Made by a program: the position numbers and the translations under genes. A DNA stretch of 64,000 nt from Methanothrix harundinacea 6Ac (lineage in GTDB: Archaea; Halobacteriota; Methanosarcinia; Methanotrichales; Methanotrichaceae). A model generated the notes under the pieces. That model was not told the origin of the DNA. It worked only from the letters and a program-made list of their open reading frames with translations, and ran no database searches. Positions 26,165 to 34,882 of the stretch are shown here, piece after piece; the first letter of the stretch is position 1, and every line of letters starts with the position of its first letter. The stretch lies in the NCBI RefSeq assembly GCF_000235565.1, contig NC_017527.1:558001-622000 (forward strand), read 5' to 3'.

Positions 26165-27772
26165 TCAGAAGGCCACATTTATCGATGCCTCAGGAACTTT
26201 CAAGATCGATAGCGTCATATCATCGCTTGTGCTGAAGGTGCCGCAGGGGCCAATCCCGACGGCCGTCAGGGTGATATTAACCCTCCCCGCCTCCCTGTCC
26301 CCATCGCTGGGGTGGTAGCGGGTGCTGAGCCCCCCATCCGGCTCAAAGTGGCCTGTGCCCGAAGTCGTCCAGAGGTATGTGGCAGGACCACCCGAATTCG
26401 ACCCAGCTATCAGGATCTGCTCTTCCGTCTCGCATATGTAGAGGTCCGCCCCCGCCGAGACCGCCGGCCTCCTCTGAACCAGGACCGTCGTCTTCGCTTC
26501 GGTCTCGCAGCCTTCTTCATCGACGACCTTCAGCGTATAAGTCCCAGCGTTGGCCAGGGTGGCAGGATAGATGGTGGTGTTCTGCAGGCTGCTCGCGAAC
26601 CCCTCGGGGCCGGTCCAGGAGTAGCTGATCAGGCCGTCGGGGCCGCCATACAAGTTGATCGTCGATCCCTCACAGACGGGAGAGTTTGATCCTGCCGTCG
26701 CTTGAACTGCTGGATTTACGGTGACATCCTTGACTATGAAGCCGGTGCATCCATGCGAGTCCGTTACGGTGAGCCGAACGGGATAGGTCCCCGGGGCCGG
26801 GAAGGTGTACTCGGGGCTCTGCATTGAGCTATCTATAGCGCCGCCGCCGTCGAAATCCCAGCTCTGCGCCGTGATCGTCGGCATGACGTCGGCCGTTGGC
26901 GTTGCCGTCGAGAGGTCCGAGAACTGAACTTCGAACCCGCACCCCTGGGCGTAGCTGAAGTCTGCAACCGGGGGGGCCCAGACGTAGTAGCTCTGGGATT
27001 TCGTCGAGACTACGCCTTTATTGTCCGTCACCCTCAGGGTGACCGTATATCTTCCTGGAGAGGCGTAGGTTTTGGGAGGGGGGTTGCAGGGAGAGGCTGA
27101 AGAGCAGCTGTAGGTGGTGGCGTCGCCGAAGGTCCAGACCGACGAGGCGTAGGGCTTGTAGCCCCCGGTGGTCAGGTCGGTGAACTGGATCGATCCTCCA
27201 AGGCAGACATTGAAGCCCGAAAAGTTGGCGATGAGCGAAGCTGGGACGACCAGAGGACCTGGGTCCTTATAGCATTTAGAGGACTGATAATTGTTACAGT
27301 TATCGCCGCATGTGGACTTGCTCGCAGACCACTGGACGTATATATTTTTTAACACTATAGGCTCATCGGGGGGGCGAGTTATCGTTGCAAGGGGGATCTC
27401 CTGGGGGGACGTCCCTCCCGAGAGGGTGGTAAGCCAGGTGACGTGCTTCAATTTTATGGGAGTCACCCCGTCCCCTCGGTATATGTCCACCACGGAGTAG
27501 GGGCAATATCTATCGGTGGCCAGATTCAGGCTGAAGGTCCCCATGAGGGTCACCGAACTCGGGGAGTTCTGGGCGAGGTAGACCCTGGTGACGGAAATAT
27601 CATTGGCAGTACAGGAGCCTCCGGGATAGTTGCACCACGGGTCCCAGCTCGACTGCCCATCCGCCAGCAGGGCCTGAGAGATCCCGAGGATGACTAAGAT
27701 GTACGCAATCGATCTACTCTTCACGCCGCCTGCCTCCACATCTCTGGTCTCATCTCTTCTGTCCTCTACCAT
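26165..27772 (-). CDS. Secreted PKD-domain surface protein
   Basis: Extracellular protein of 535 residues. A signal peptide lies at about residues 20-40 (SIAYILVILGISQALLADG). The N-terminal 170 residues are Cys-containing and unrecognised. Two PKD domains follow at about 190-270 and 272-355, each with the W-D/TFGD and Y..PG.Y.V.L.VTD signatures (SSVWTFGDATTY, ASPGRYTVTLRVTDNKG; QSWDFDGGG, PAPGTYPVRLTVTDSHG). Two Ig-like beta domains (SYSWTGPEGFASS; TYLWTTSGTG) form the C-terminus. The adhesin gene starts 22 bases downstream, so the two are co-transcribed and may form a surface complex. Confidence 0.8.
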   Translation of the reverse strand: MVEDRRDETRDVEAGGVKSRSIAYILVILGISQALLADGQSSWDPWCNYPGGSCTANDISVTRVYLAQNSPSSVTLMGTFSLNLATDRYCPYSVVDIYRGDGVTPIKLKHVTWLTTLSGGTSPQEIPLATITRPPDEPIVLKNIYVQWSASKSTCGDNCNNYQSSKCYKDPGPLVVPASLIANFSGFNVCLGGSIQFTDLTTGGYKPYASSVWTFGDATTYSCSSASPCNPPPKTYASPGRYTVTLRVTDNKGVVSTKSQSYYVWAPPVADFSYAQGCGFEVQFSDLSTATPTADVMPTITAQSWDFDGGGAIDSSMQSPEYTFPAPGTYPVRLTVTDSHGCTGFIVKDVTVNPAVQATAGSNSPVCEGSTINLYGGPDGLISYSWTGPEGFASSLQNTTIYPATLANAGTYTLKVVDEEGCETEAKTTVLVQRRPAVSAGADLYICETEEQILIAGSNSGGPATYLWTTSGTGHFEPDGGLSTRYHPSDGDREAGRVNITLTAVGIGPCGTFSTSDDMTLSILKVPEASINVAF

Positions 27773-27866
27773 ATCCTTCGGAAAAATAGAGTTTTTAGTT
27801 TCCTGTATATGATGATAAAAATATTGAAGCTGGCGACCGAATGTCGCGCTAGCTTCGGCGGAGCCT

Positions 27867-28595
27867 TCAGCTGAAAGCCACCGATACCGTCACCTCGCCC
27901 TCCGGATCCCAGTGGAGGTTGAACTCGAGGTCGCACTCGTAAAGCACATACGGATCAGAGTGATGCTTTGCCCCGTACTCCGAACCGGTCAGATCCTGAA
28001 CGATCTTCATCGTCACCTTCTGGGGCTTGGTGGGGGCCTCTTTTGATGGCAGATCGTATCCATCATTGAGGAAGTCGGGGGAGTAACATGGCTCCGTGCT
28101 GACGGGGGTCTCGGCACCGTTGATGTACCACTCAAACCCGATTGATCTGGACGGGGTGAAGGGAGCTGCGGTGCCGCAGGAGTCGTACCAGCACCATGTA
28201 TCCTTATTGCTGGTACAATAGTCCGTTTCAGCATCTGGGCAGCATTCGTACACCCTCAGACCAAAACAGTTCTGAGCCGAACATGCGGGTGCCATCTGGT
28301 TCGTTATGATCACGTCCACCGTGTAATCTCCAGCCGTGGCGGGCGACGTAATCGCTGATTTGGTGTTATCTACTACCCCAGGAGGATCGAGAAACGTCAC
28401 TCCTGAAGACGCTGACCAATCGTAAAAGTAGGTGGTACTGTCATCGGGATCCGCTTGGAGCTCCACGTGTTGGTTGACGAATACATTCGCCCAGCTGCTG
28501 GGCGTACAGCTTGGGACCGCCACACCTGCAGAGGGCGCCGCCAGGGCAATGGCGCCCACTATGACCAGGGCCCAGATCTCTATCCTAAGACGCAT
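27867..28595 (-). CDS. Cys-rich secreted protein
   Basis: Exported protein of 242 residues, family not recognised. The ATG at 28595 fits a GAGGTG site; a GTG three codons earlier is possible. A signal peptide ends near PSAGVA. The first mature domain (about 30-105) resembles an Ig/PKD-like fold (ADPDDSTTYFYDWSASSGV, AGDYTVDVIITNQ). The middle is rich in Cys (CSAQNCFG, YECCPDAETDYC, WCWYDSC), implying disulfides or metal. The end (FNLHWDPEGEVTVSVAFS) parallels the C-terminus of the PKD protein downstream (EASINVAF). It lies 94 bases before that gene on the same strand and likely belongs to the same surface operon. Confidence 0.7.
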   Translation of the reverse strand: MRLRIEIWALVIVGAIALAAPSAGVAVPSCTPSSWANVFVNQHVELQADPDDSTTYFYDWSASSGVTFLDPPGVVDNTKSAITSPATAGDYTVDVIITNQMAPACSAQNCFGLRVYECCPDAETDYCTSNKDTWCWYDSCGTAAPFTPSRSIGFEWYINGAETPVSTEPCYSPDFLNDGYDLPSKEAPTKPQKVTMKIVQDLTGSEYGAKHHSDPYVLYECDLEFNLHWDPEGEVTVSVAFS

Positions 28596-28834
28596 CTTCT
28601 TCACCTCTCATCCCTCCAGAATCGGATGGTAGAAGCCATCCCTCCGGCTCCTATCCCGCACCTCTCATCTCCGGGCAATATTGCCCACCGACTTTTTAAG
28701 AGGCGCTCCTTTCCTAAATAAGGATATCGCTTCGATGAATTATATAGCCATCCCTCGAAGAGTTTTTGTAGTATCGTATCGTATGATGAGGTTAAGATAC
28801 GTTTGCAGTCATCGACGGATGAGGTGAATGAACT

Positions 28835-29845
28835 ATGGCAGTCCGATTGGCATCCACATTGATAGCCCTTGTATCCATCATCGCAATCTTCGGCTCGGCG
28901 CAAGCGTCGGACCAGCCGACGATAGTCAACCTGATGATCACGGCTGGCGTCCCGCCAGAGGCGACGGCGGAGGAGAAGAAAGCTGGGGAGATTGGACTTG
29001 TAAATCTTTACACCAATATATCCAGCAGAGACCTCGTCGCCACGATCTTCTCTACCCAAGATTTCATAGACACTAGGGGCCGAATCCGGCTCACCCGCAT
29101 GGGCCTCGAGTCGGAGTTCGAGTTCGCCATGTCCGGCAAGCACTCCGATGAGAAGCTCAGCGACCTCTCCTATCTGGAGCAGAGCCGGCTGTTAGAGACC
29201 TCCAAGAGGTACGTCGAGTCCACCGTCGTCTGCGGGACCAACGTCATAAACGCGAGGGGCTTCATGCCCCAGTCCTTCGATCAGAATGAGGATACGTACG
29301 ATGCCCTGGACCTCCTAGAGATCGAGTACAGTGCCGGATTCCAGGCAGGGCTTCTCTTCGAGCCCGGCCATGAGAACGATGTCTGGCCCTACCCGGTGGA
29401 GGGGCACAACTTCCTCGCCGTCCCGGTGAGCACCCTCGACCTATCGGGGGATCGGGTCGTCCTCCATGACGGCAGCTTCTCCGATGCCGGAATGGATGGA
29501 GATGAGTGGTACGCCGCCCTCGTCGGCAAGTTCGATGAGATCGAGGGAAAAGACGAGCCGATGGTGGTGAGCCTGACCAACACCGTCTCCGGCTCCGGAG
29601 AGTATCTGGATGCCCTCAATAGGTTCATGGATTACGCCATCTCCCAGAATGCCACCTTCGTCACCACGATCCAGCTGGTGGAGATGGCCAGGTCCGGGGT
29701 CCAGGACGCATCAGAGCTGCCAGAAGCGGCCGCCCCGGAGGAGTGTCCCGAATGCGGTGAAGGCGAAGACGGGATCAATGCCACGATCACCGTCATCGAC
29801 GATATAGAGGCCAATGCCACCGAAGCTGAAGGCACCTGGTCATAA
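28835..29845 (+). CDS. Secreted NodB-like (polysaccharide deacetylase fold) protein, probably degenerate
   Basis: Exported protein of 336 residues with a signal peptide ending near FGSAQAS. Residues about 65-200 follow the NodB/polysaccharide deacetylase pattern: SSRDLVATIFSTQDFID (strand 1), FEFAMSGKHSDEKLSDLSYLEQ where active enzymes have an HxxxH metal motif, and VCGTNVINARGFMPQSFDQNEDTYDALDLL. In this copy the second His position is Lys (HSDEK), so catalytic competence is doubtful. A C-terminal Cys pair (CPECGEG) and an acidic tail follow. It is divergent from the surface operon and ends in a clear terminator. The fold assignment is inference from motif order. Confidence 0.6.
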   Translation: MAVRLASTLIALVSIIAIFGSAQASDQPTIVNLMITAGVPPEATAEEKKAGEIGLVNLYTNISSRDLVATIFSTQDFIDTRGRIRLTRMGLESEFEFAMSGKHSDEKLSDLSYLEQSRLLETSKRYVESTVVCGTNVINARGFMPQSFDQNEDTYDALDLLEIEYSAGFQAGLLFEPGHENDVWPYPVEGHNFLAVPVSTLDLSGDRVVLHDGSFSDAGMDGDEWYAALVGKFDEIEGKDEPMVVSLTNTVSGSGEYLDALNRFMDYAISQNATFVTTIQLVEMARSGVQDASELPEAAAPEECPECGEGEDGINATITVIDDIEANATEAEGTWS

Positions 29846-29874
29846 TGGTGGCTTTAGAGGGGCGGCGAGGCGAC

Positions 29875-29904
29875 CATCCCCGAGCCGGGGGATGACCTTT
29901 TTTC
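29875..29904 (+). terminator. Hairpin terminator after the NodB-like gene
   Basis: A 7-bp stem (CATCCCC at 29875-29881, GGGGATG at 29888-29894) is followed by a run of six T. Confidence 0.7.
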
Positions 29905-30150
29905 CGCCCTTCGTGGGCATCACATCCTCCTGGTGCGGATCGACTTCTCTCCGCCGTCTCTCCTCCCAAGCCCAAAAATGGCGGCAGAGCATTATGAAGG
30001 GGCCCAGCAGAAGGCCTCCCATGAAGCGGTCCGGTGGTGGTGGGCCGGGGCGGCTCACGCCCTCAAATCCATAAGATGCCGGTTTCTTGTGTCACCAGGA
30101 ATATGAGTAAATTAATAAAGAGTTACTGACCATAAGGGTGAGTGATTATC
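29905..30150 (+). promoter_or_regulatory. Leader region of the first beta-helix gene
   Basis: The rest of the gap before the beta-helix gene holds no supported gene. From 30115 to the ATG at 30151 it is nearly identical to the leader of the second beta-helix gene (31912-31950), including the GGGTGAG ribosome binding site. Confidence 0.55.
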
Positions 30151-31824
30151 ATGATCCGATGGCAAACTCCGATAATCCTTATCCTGATCCTCGTCGACTT
30201 CGGAGCCGGAGCCCTCCAGGTCGACGGCTCTGGCACCAAGGACTTCTCGAAGATCCAGGACGCCATAGACGCCTCCGAGGCGGGCGACGAGATAGTCGTC
30301 AAAAATGGCACTTATGCGGAGAGCCTCGTCGTCGATTGGCCCATCACCCTGCGGGGAGAGGGGATGCCCCTCGTCGAGGGCTGCAATGCGACCTCCCCCG
30401 TCATAACTATAAATGCGAGCGGCGTCGTCCTGGACGGTTTTATCATCGCCGGATGCACCAACGACTCCTGCGATTCAGCCTCGGTCAGCGTCCTCTCGGA
30501 CGGCTGCAAGATCCTGAACAACACCATATACGGCTCAATGAGCCACGGCATCTCTCTCCTCAACTCATCGGGTCACCTGATCTCTAAGAACCGGATCCAC
30601 GACAACTTCAGGGCCGGGATCCAGCTCGCCGGGGCGAACTCGAGCCAGATCTCCGATAACGAGATCCGCGGGAACGGATACGGAATCTACATCGAGGCAT
30701 CCGAGGGGGCTGTGATCGCATATAACGATATCAGTGCCAACGGTGCCGATGGAATCGCCATCGTCGCCTCTTCAGGCCAGCAGATCACCGGAAACGAGAT
30801 CCACAACAACTCTGAGAACGGGGTATACCACCTCGATTCGAAGAACAACATAATCGTGGCAAACACCATCCAGGACTGCAGAAATAGCGGGATCGACGTC
30901 GTGAGGTCCTTCAGCACTCTGATCGTCTTCAACACCATCGAGAGGTGCGGCGAGATGGGGATCAACCTCGACGAGACGGACAACATCGTCGTCAACCGGA
31001 ACTTCCTATCAGCCAACGACATCAACGGGGTTTCCATCCTCGGATCTGACCACAGCACCATCTCCAACAACGTCGTCGAGAAGAACCGGGACAACGGCAT
31101 CTCCCTCCGCCGGGATAGCAGAAACAGCATGATAGCGAACAACACCATATCGGAGAACAAGAGGTACGGCCTGATCTTGGACGAGAGCAACCTGAACTCC
31201 GTCCAGGAGAACCAGATCCACCACAACACCAACGGCATCGTCATGAGATACTCCGCCGGGAACTCCGTCGTCGAGAACGTCGTCCGGGATAACGGCTTCG
31301 GCTTGAGTCTGGAGATGGTCGATAACGTGGTCGTCTCGAAGAACGAGATCGCGAACAGCTCAAGAGACGGCATCAGCCTCAATAGATGCGACCACAGCAA
31401 GATATGGGCGAACAGGATCCTGGACAGCGCCGCCGACGGGATCCACATAATCCGATCGACGGCGACGATCGTATCGGACAACGACATCCTGAGGAGCGGC
31501 GAGTACGGCGTCCAGATCCTGGATCAGAGCACCCAGAACCTCCTCTTGGCAAACCTGATCCAGGACTCGGCCCTGGGCGGAATCTACCTCTTCGAGGGGG
31601 AGTTCAACCTCGCCTCCTTCAACGCCCTGATCGATAACAAGAAGTTCAACGGCTGGGATAATGGCGGCAACCTGTGGGACGGGAACTACTACAGCGATCA
31701 TCAGTGCGAGGAGACATTCTGGCAGGTTCTATGCACCGAGCCCTTCGAGGTCCGCGGCCAGAGGGGGGCGGTCACCCTCGACCGGAGGGCCTTCAGCGAC
31801 CCCAACGTCGCCCTGGGGAGATGA
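30151..31824 (+). CDS. Secreted right-handed beta-helix protein, copy 1 (NosD-like)
   Basis: Exported solenoid protein of 557 residues. A signal peptide (about 1-20, IILILILVDFGAGA) precedes LQVDGSGTKDFSKIQDAIDA, the standard start of archaeal NosD/parallel-beta-helix repeat proteins. About twenty rungs of 22-24 residues follow with N(T/E/R)I..N...GI periodicity. A C-terminal cap has ALIDNKKFNGWDNGGNLWDGNYYSD, typical of the family. Such proteins are thought to bind or process cell-surface carbohydrate, but no catalytic residues are evident. The ATG at 30151 follows a GGGTGAG site; a GTG at 30142 overlaps that site. The next gene is a full-length paralogue. Confidence 0.82.
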   Translation: MIRWQTPIILILILVDFGAGALQVDGSGTKDFSKIQDAIDASEAGDEIVVKNGTYAESLVVDWPITLRGEGMPLVEGCNATSPVITINASGVVLDGFIIAGCTNDSCDSASVSVLSDGCKILNNTIYGSMSHGISLLNSSGHLISKNRIHDNFRAGIQLAGANSSQISDNEIRGNGYGIYIEASEGAVIAYNDISANGADGIAIVASSGQQITGNEIHNNSENGVYHLDSKNNIIVANTIQDCRNSGIDVVRSFSTLIVFNTIERCGEMGINLDETDNIVVNRNFLSANDINGVSILGSDHSTISNNVVEKNRDNGISLRRDSRNSMIANNTISENKRYGLILDESNLNSVQENQIHHNTNGIVMRYSAGNSVVENVVRDNGFGLSLEMVDNVVVSKNEIANSSRDGISLNRCDHSKIWANRILDSAADGIHIIRSTATIVSDNDILRSGEYGVQILDQSTQNLLLANLIQDSALGGIYLFEGEFNLASFNALIDNKKFNGWDNGGNLWDGNYYSDHQCEETFWQVLCTEPFEVRGQRGAVTLDRRAFSDPNVALGR

Positions 31825-31830
31825 GCCGGG

Positions 31831-31848
31831 GGGGGGCAGAAGCCCCCC
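31831..31848 (+). terminator. Hairpin between the two beta-helix genes
   Basis: A stem GGGGGGC (31831-31837) / GCCCCCC (31842-31848) with an AGAA loop lies just past the first gene's stop codon. Confidence 0.6.
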
Positions 31849-31947
31849 AATCCCCCATCGCCGGAAATCCTAAAAATATAATCTCATATTTGAACTGAAA
31901 TGAGCAGACTGATAAAGAGCGACTGACCATAAGGGTGAGTGATTCTC

Positions 31948-33621
31948 ATGTACAGATGGCCAACAGCGGTATTGCTGATCCTGATCCTGGTCGGCCCCGG
32001 AGCCGGAGCCCTCCAGGTCGACAGCTCTGGCACCAAGGACTTCTGGAAGATCCAGGACGCCATAGACGCTTCCGAGATCGGCGACGAGATAGTCGTCCTG
32101 AACGGCACTTACGGGGAGAACCTCGTCGTCGATCGGCCCATCACTCTCCGGGGAGAGGGGATGCCCCTCGTCGAGGGCTGCAATGCGACCTCCCCCATCA
32201 TAACTATAAATGCGAGCGGCGTCGTCCTGGACGGTTTCATCATCGGCGGATGCACCAACGACTCCTGCAATTCGGGGTCGGTCCTCGTCCTCTCGGACGG
32301 CTCCAGGATCATGAACAACACCATATACGGCTCAACGAGCCACGGCATCTGCGTCCTGAACTCCTCGGATCATCTGATCTCTAACAACCGGATCCATGAC
32401 AACTTCAAGGCGGGGATCCGGCTCGCCGGGGTGAACGAGAGCCGCATCGCAAAGAACAACATCAGCAATAACGGGTACGGAGTCTTCATCGAGAGATCCC
32501 ATGACAACTGGGTCTCAAACAGCGATATCTGGGGGAACGGCGCCGACGGCGTCACCATAGCCTCCTCCACCGGCAGCGAGCTCACCTCCAACTCGATCCA
32601 CAGCAACGCCGACAACGGGGTGTACCTGGTGGATTCCAACAACAACATCTTGGTCGGAAATCGGATCCGGGACTGCATGAATAGCGGGATCGACATCTAC
32701 CGGTCCTTCAGCATCATGATAGCCTCGAACGCCATCGAGGGGTGCGACGGGATGGGGATCAACGTCGATTCAGGCGACAACAACGTCATGGCCTGGAACT
32801 CCGTATTGAACAACGACCTCGACGGCATCTCGATCCTCGGGGCGAGCTACAACACCATCTCCCATAACGTCGTCCGGAGCAATCGGGAGAGCGGCATATC
32901 CCTCCGGCTGGATAGCAAACGGAACATGGTGATCTACAACAACTTATCGGAGAACAAGAGATACGGCATCGTATTCGACGAGAGCGACTCAAACTTCGTC
33001 CAGGCGAACGAGATCGATAACCACTCGACCGCCCTCATCATCCGGTACTCCTCCGACAACTCCATCGTAGAGAACAGGATAATAGACAGCGGCTTCGGCT
33101 TGAGTCTGGAGGTGGTCGATAACGTCGTCGTCTCGAAGAACGAGATCGTCAACAGCACGAGGGACGGGATTCGCCTCTTCAGATGCGACAACAGCAACAT
33201 CTGGTCCAACAGGATCCCGAATAGCGCCGCCGACGGGGTCCACATCATCAGATCGACGGGGACGATCGTCTCAGACAACGACATCCTGGGGAGCGGCGAG
33301 TACGGGATCCAGGTTCTGGATCAGAGCGCCCAGAACCTCTTCCTCTCGAACCTGATCCAGAACTCGGGGCTTGGAGGGATATACCTCTTCGATGGGGAGT
33401 TCAACCTCGTCATGTCCAACGGCCTGATCGACAACAAGAAGTTCAATGGGCGGGACAACGGCGGCAACCGGTGGGCCGGCAACTACTACAGCGACTTCGA
33501 GTGCCGTGAGATGATCGGAACGATGGTCTGCGCGGAGCCCTACGAGATCCGTGGCCATAGGGGTCTGATCACCCTGGACCACAGGCCCTTCGTTGACTAC
33601 CACGTCATCCTCGGCCGGTAG
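31948..33621 (+). CDS. Secreted right-handed beta-helix protein, copy 2
   Basis: Paralogue of the preceding gene with the same length (557 residues), arising by tandem duplication. The signal peptide and first 150 residues are very similar (KDFWKIQDAIDASEIGDEIV; INASGVVLDGFIIGGCTNDS), the central rungs have diverged, and the end is again conserved (DNKKFNGRDNGGNRWAGNYY). The leader is nearly identical too, so the two may be co-regulated. The divergence pattern (conserved ends, variable middle) suggests selection on the exposed rungs. Confidence 0.82.
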   Translation: MYRWPTAVLLILILVGPGAGALQVDSSGTKDFWKIQDAIDASEIGDEIVVLNGTYGENLVVDRPITLRGEGMPLVEGCNATSPIITINASGVVLDGFIIGGCTNDSCNSGSVLVLSDGSRIMNNTIYGSTSHGICVLNSSDHLISNNRIHDNFKAGIRLAGVNESRIAKNNISNNGYGVFIERSHDNWVSNSDIWGNGADGVTIASSTGSELTSNSIHSNADNGVYLVDSNNNILVGNRIRDCMNSGIDIYRSFSIMIASNAIEGCDGMGINVDSGDNNVMAWNSVLNNDLDGISILGASYNTISHNVVRSNRESGISLRLDSKRNMVIYNNLSENKRYGIVFDESDSNFVQANEIDNHSTALIIRYSSDNSIVENRIIDSGFGLSLEVVDNVVVSKNEIVNSTRDGIRLFRCDNSNIWSNRIPNSAADGVHIIRSTGTIVSDNDILGSGEYGIQVLDQSAQNLFLSNLIQNSGLGGIYLFDGEFNLVMSNGLIDNKKFNGRDNGGNRWAGNYYSDFECREMIGTMVCAEPYEIRGHRGLITLDHRPFVDYHVILGR

Positions 33622-33636
33622 GATCGGATGGGGGAA

Positions 33637-33656
33637 GGGCCCCTAAGGCGGGGCCC
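33637..33656. terminator. Bidirectional hairpin between convergent solenoid genes
   Basis: A GGGCCCC (33637-33643) / GGGGCCC (33650-33656) stem with a 6-base loop fills the 40-base gap between the beta-helix and pentapeptide-repeat genes. Confidence 0.6.
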
Positions 33657-33661
33657 CCCTC

Positions 33662-34819
33662 TCACTTTATAGCCTCTATATCCCTCTTCAGCTCTTCGTC
33701 CAAGAGGGTCCCCTCCAGATTCGCCTTCGAGAGGGATACTAGGGTGAACTGGTCGACCTTCGCCCGGATGAGGTTCGCCCCCGCGAGGTCCGCCCCCGTC
33801 ATCTCCACCGACGAGAGGGTGGCGCCCCGGAGGTCGGCCCCCGTCAGGTTGGCGTCGGTGAGGTAGGTCCTGTCGATGGTGGCATCCCTCAGATAAGCCC
33901 CCGATAGGTCCACCCCCCGGAGGTCGAGCCCCTGGAGGTAAGCCCGGCCCATCTTGGTGTTGCTTAGGTTCGACTTTATAAGCCGGATGGCGGTGAGGTC
34001 GGCGTCGGTCAGGTCGGCCCCCGAGAGGTCGGCGCCGGTCAAGTCCGCGTAGGATAGCTTCGTTCCCCGGAGGGTAGAACGAGATAGCTTCGCCTCCGTC
34101 AGGTCGGCGTAGGCGAAGAGGGCCCAGTTAAGGTTCGCGTCGCTGAGGTTTGCCCGCATCAGGTATGCCCTCGAGAAGTCGGAGTCGGAGAGGTCGGAGC
34201 CGGAGAGGTCGGTCCCGTAGAACTCGGCCCTGGAGAACTGGCCGCGGTTGAGGTAGCTTCCTCTCATCTCCGCCCAGTTCATGTGGGCTCCGACGAAGTT
34301 GCCGCCGATCAGGTAAACTCCGGTCATCGTCGCTCCGGTGAGGTCTGCCCGGAAGAGCCGGGCGTTCGTCATCTCCGCCCCGGTGAGGTCGGCATCGGTG
34401 ATGTCCGTCCTCGTCAGATCGGCCTTGGTGAGGGTGGCGTCGACGAGGCTCGCCCCCGATATCTTCGCCCCCCAGAGCTTCGCCTCTGAGAGGTCCACCT
34501 CCGAGAGGTCCGCCTCCGAGAGGTCTGCGCCGGAGAGGTCCGCCCCGGCTAGGTTGGCCTTCTTGAGGTTTGCGCCGAGGAGCCATGTGGACCTGAGGTA
34601 TGCGTCCCTGAGGTCTGCTCCCGAGAGGTCGGCGCCGGAGAGATCTGACTGGTTCAGATGGGCCCCCACCAGGTCTCGGCCCGAGAGGTCGGCGGACCTG
34701 AGGTCGCACCTATCGGATATCCTGTCGTCCATCGAGCCTTCGCCGCAGAGGGAGAGGATGAGCAATATCGCTAAGATAAAATCGAGCGACCTGATGATCC
34801 CGATCCGGATTTCAATCAT
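33662..34819 (-). CDS. Secreted pentapeptide-repeat protein
   Basis: Solenoid protein of 385 residues built almost entirely of A(D/N)LXX repeats (over 60 pentapeptides, about 35-375), forming a quadrilateral beta-helix. The N-terminal hydrophobic segment (SLDFILAILLILSLCGEG) is a signal peptide, possibly with a lipobox-like Cys. No other domain is present. Roles of such proteins range from structural to topoisomerase mimicry; export makes a surface-structural role more likely. It is convergent with the beta-helix pair, giving three solenoid proteins in a row. Confidence 0.85.
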   Translation of the reverse strand: MIEIRIGIIRSLDFILAILLILSLCGEGSMDDRISDRCDLRSADLSGRDLVGAHLNQSDLSGADLSGADLRDAYLRSTWLLGANLKKANLAGADLSGADLSEADLSEVDLSEAKLWGAKISGASLVDATLTKADLTRTDITDADLTGAEMTNARLFRADLTGATMTGVYLIGGNFVGAHMNWAEMRGSYLNRGQFSRAEFYGTDLSGSDLSDSDFSRAYLMRANLSDANLNWALFAYADLTEAKLSRSTLRGTKLSYADLTGADLSGADLTDADLTAIRLIKSNLSNTKMGRAYLQGLDLRGVDLSGAYLRDATIDRTYLTDANLTGADLRGATLSSVEMTGADLAGANLIRAKVDQFTLVSLSKANLEGTLLDEELKRDIEAIK

Positions 34820-34882
34820 ATCGACATCTCGCTTAATCTGTGGCCCTTTTTGACTGCAGTACTGAGCTTCTGTGGGTAAAGA

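Noticed and set aside
31825-31850. G-run hairpin as a mobile-element end
   Set aside because: Similar GGGGGC/GCCCCC hairpins occur after several genes here and act better as terminators; no transposase is nearby.
33662-34819. DNA repeats in the pentapeptide gene as a satellite array
   Set aside because: The 15-base periodicity is fully explained by the A(D/N)LXX protein repeat.
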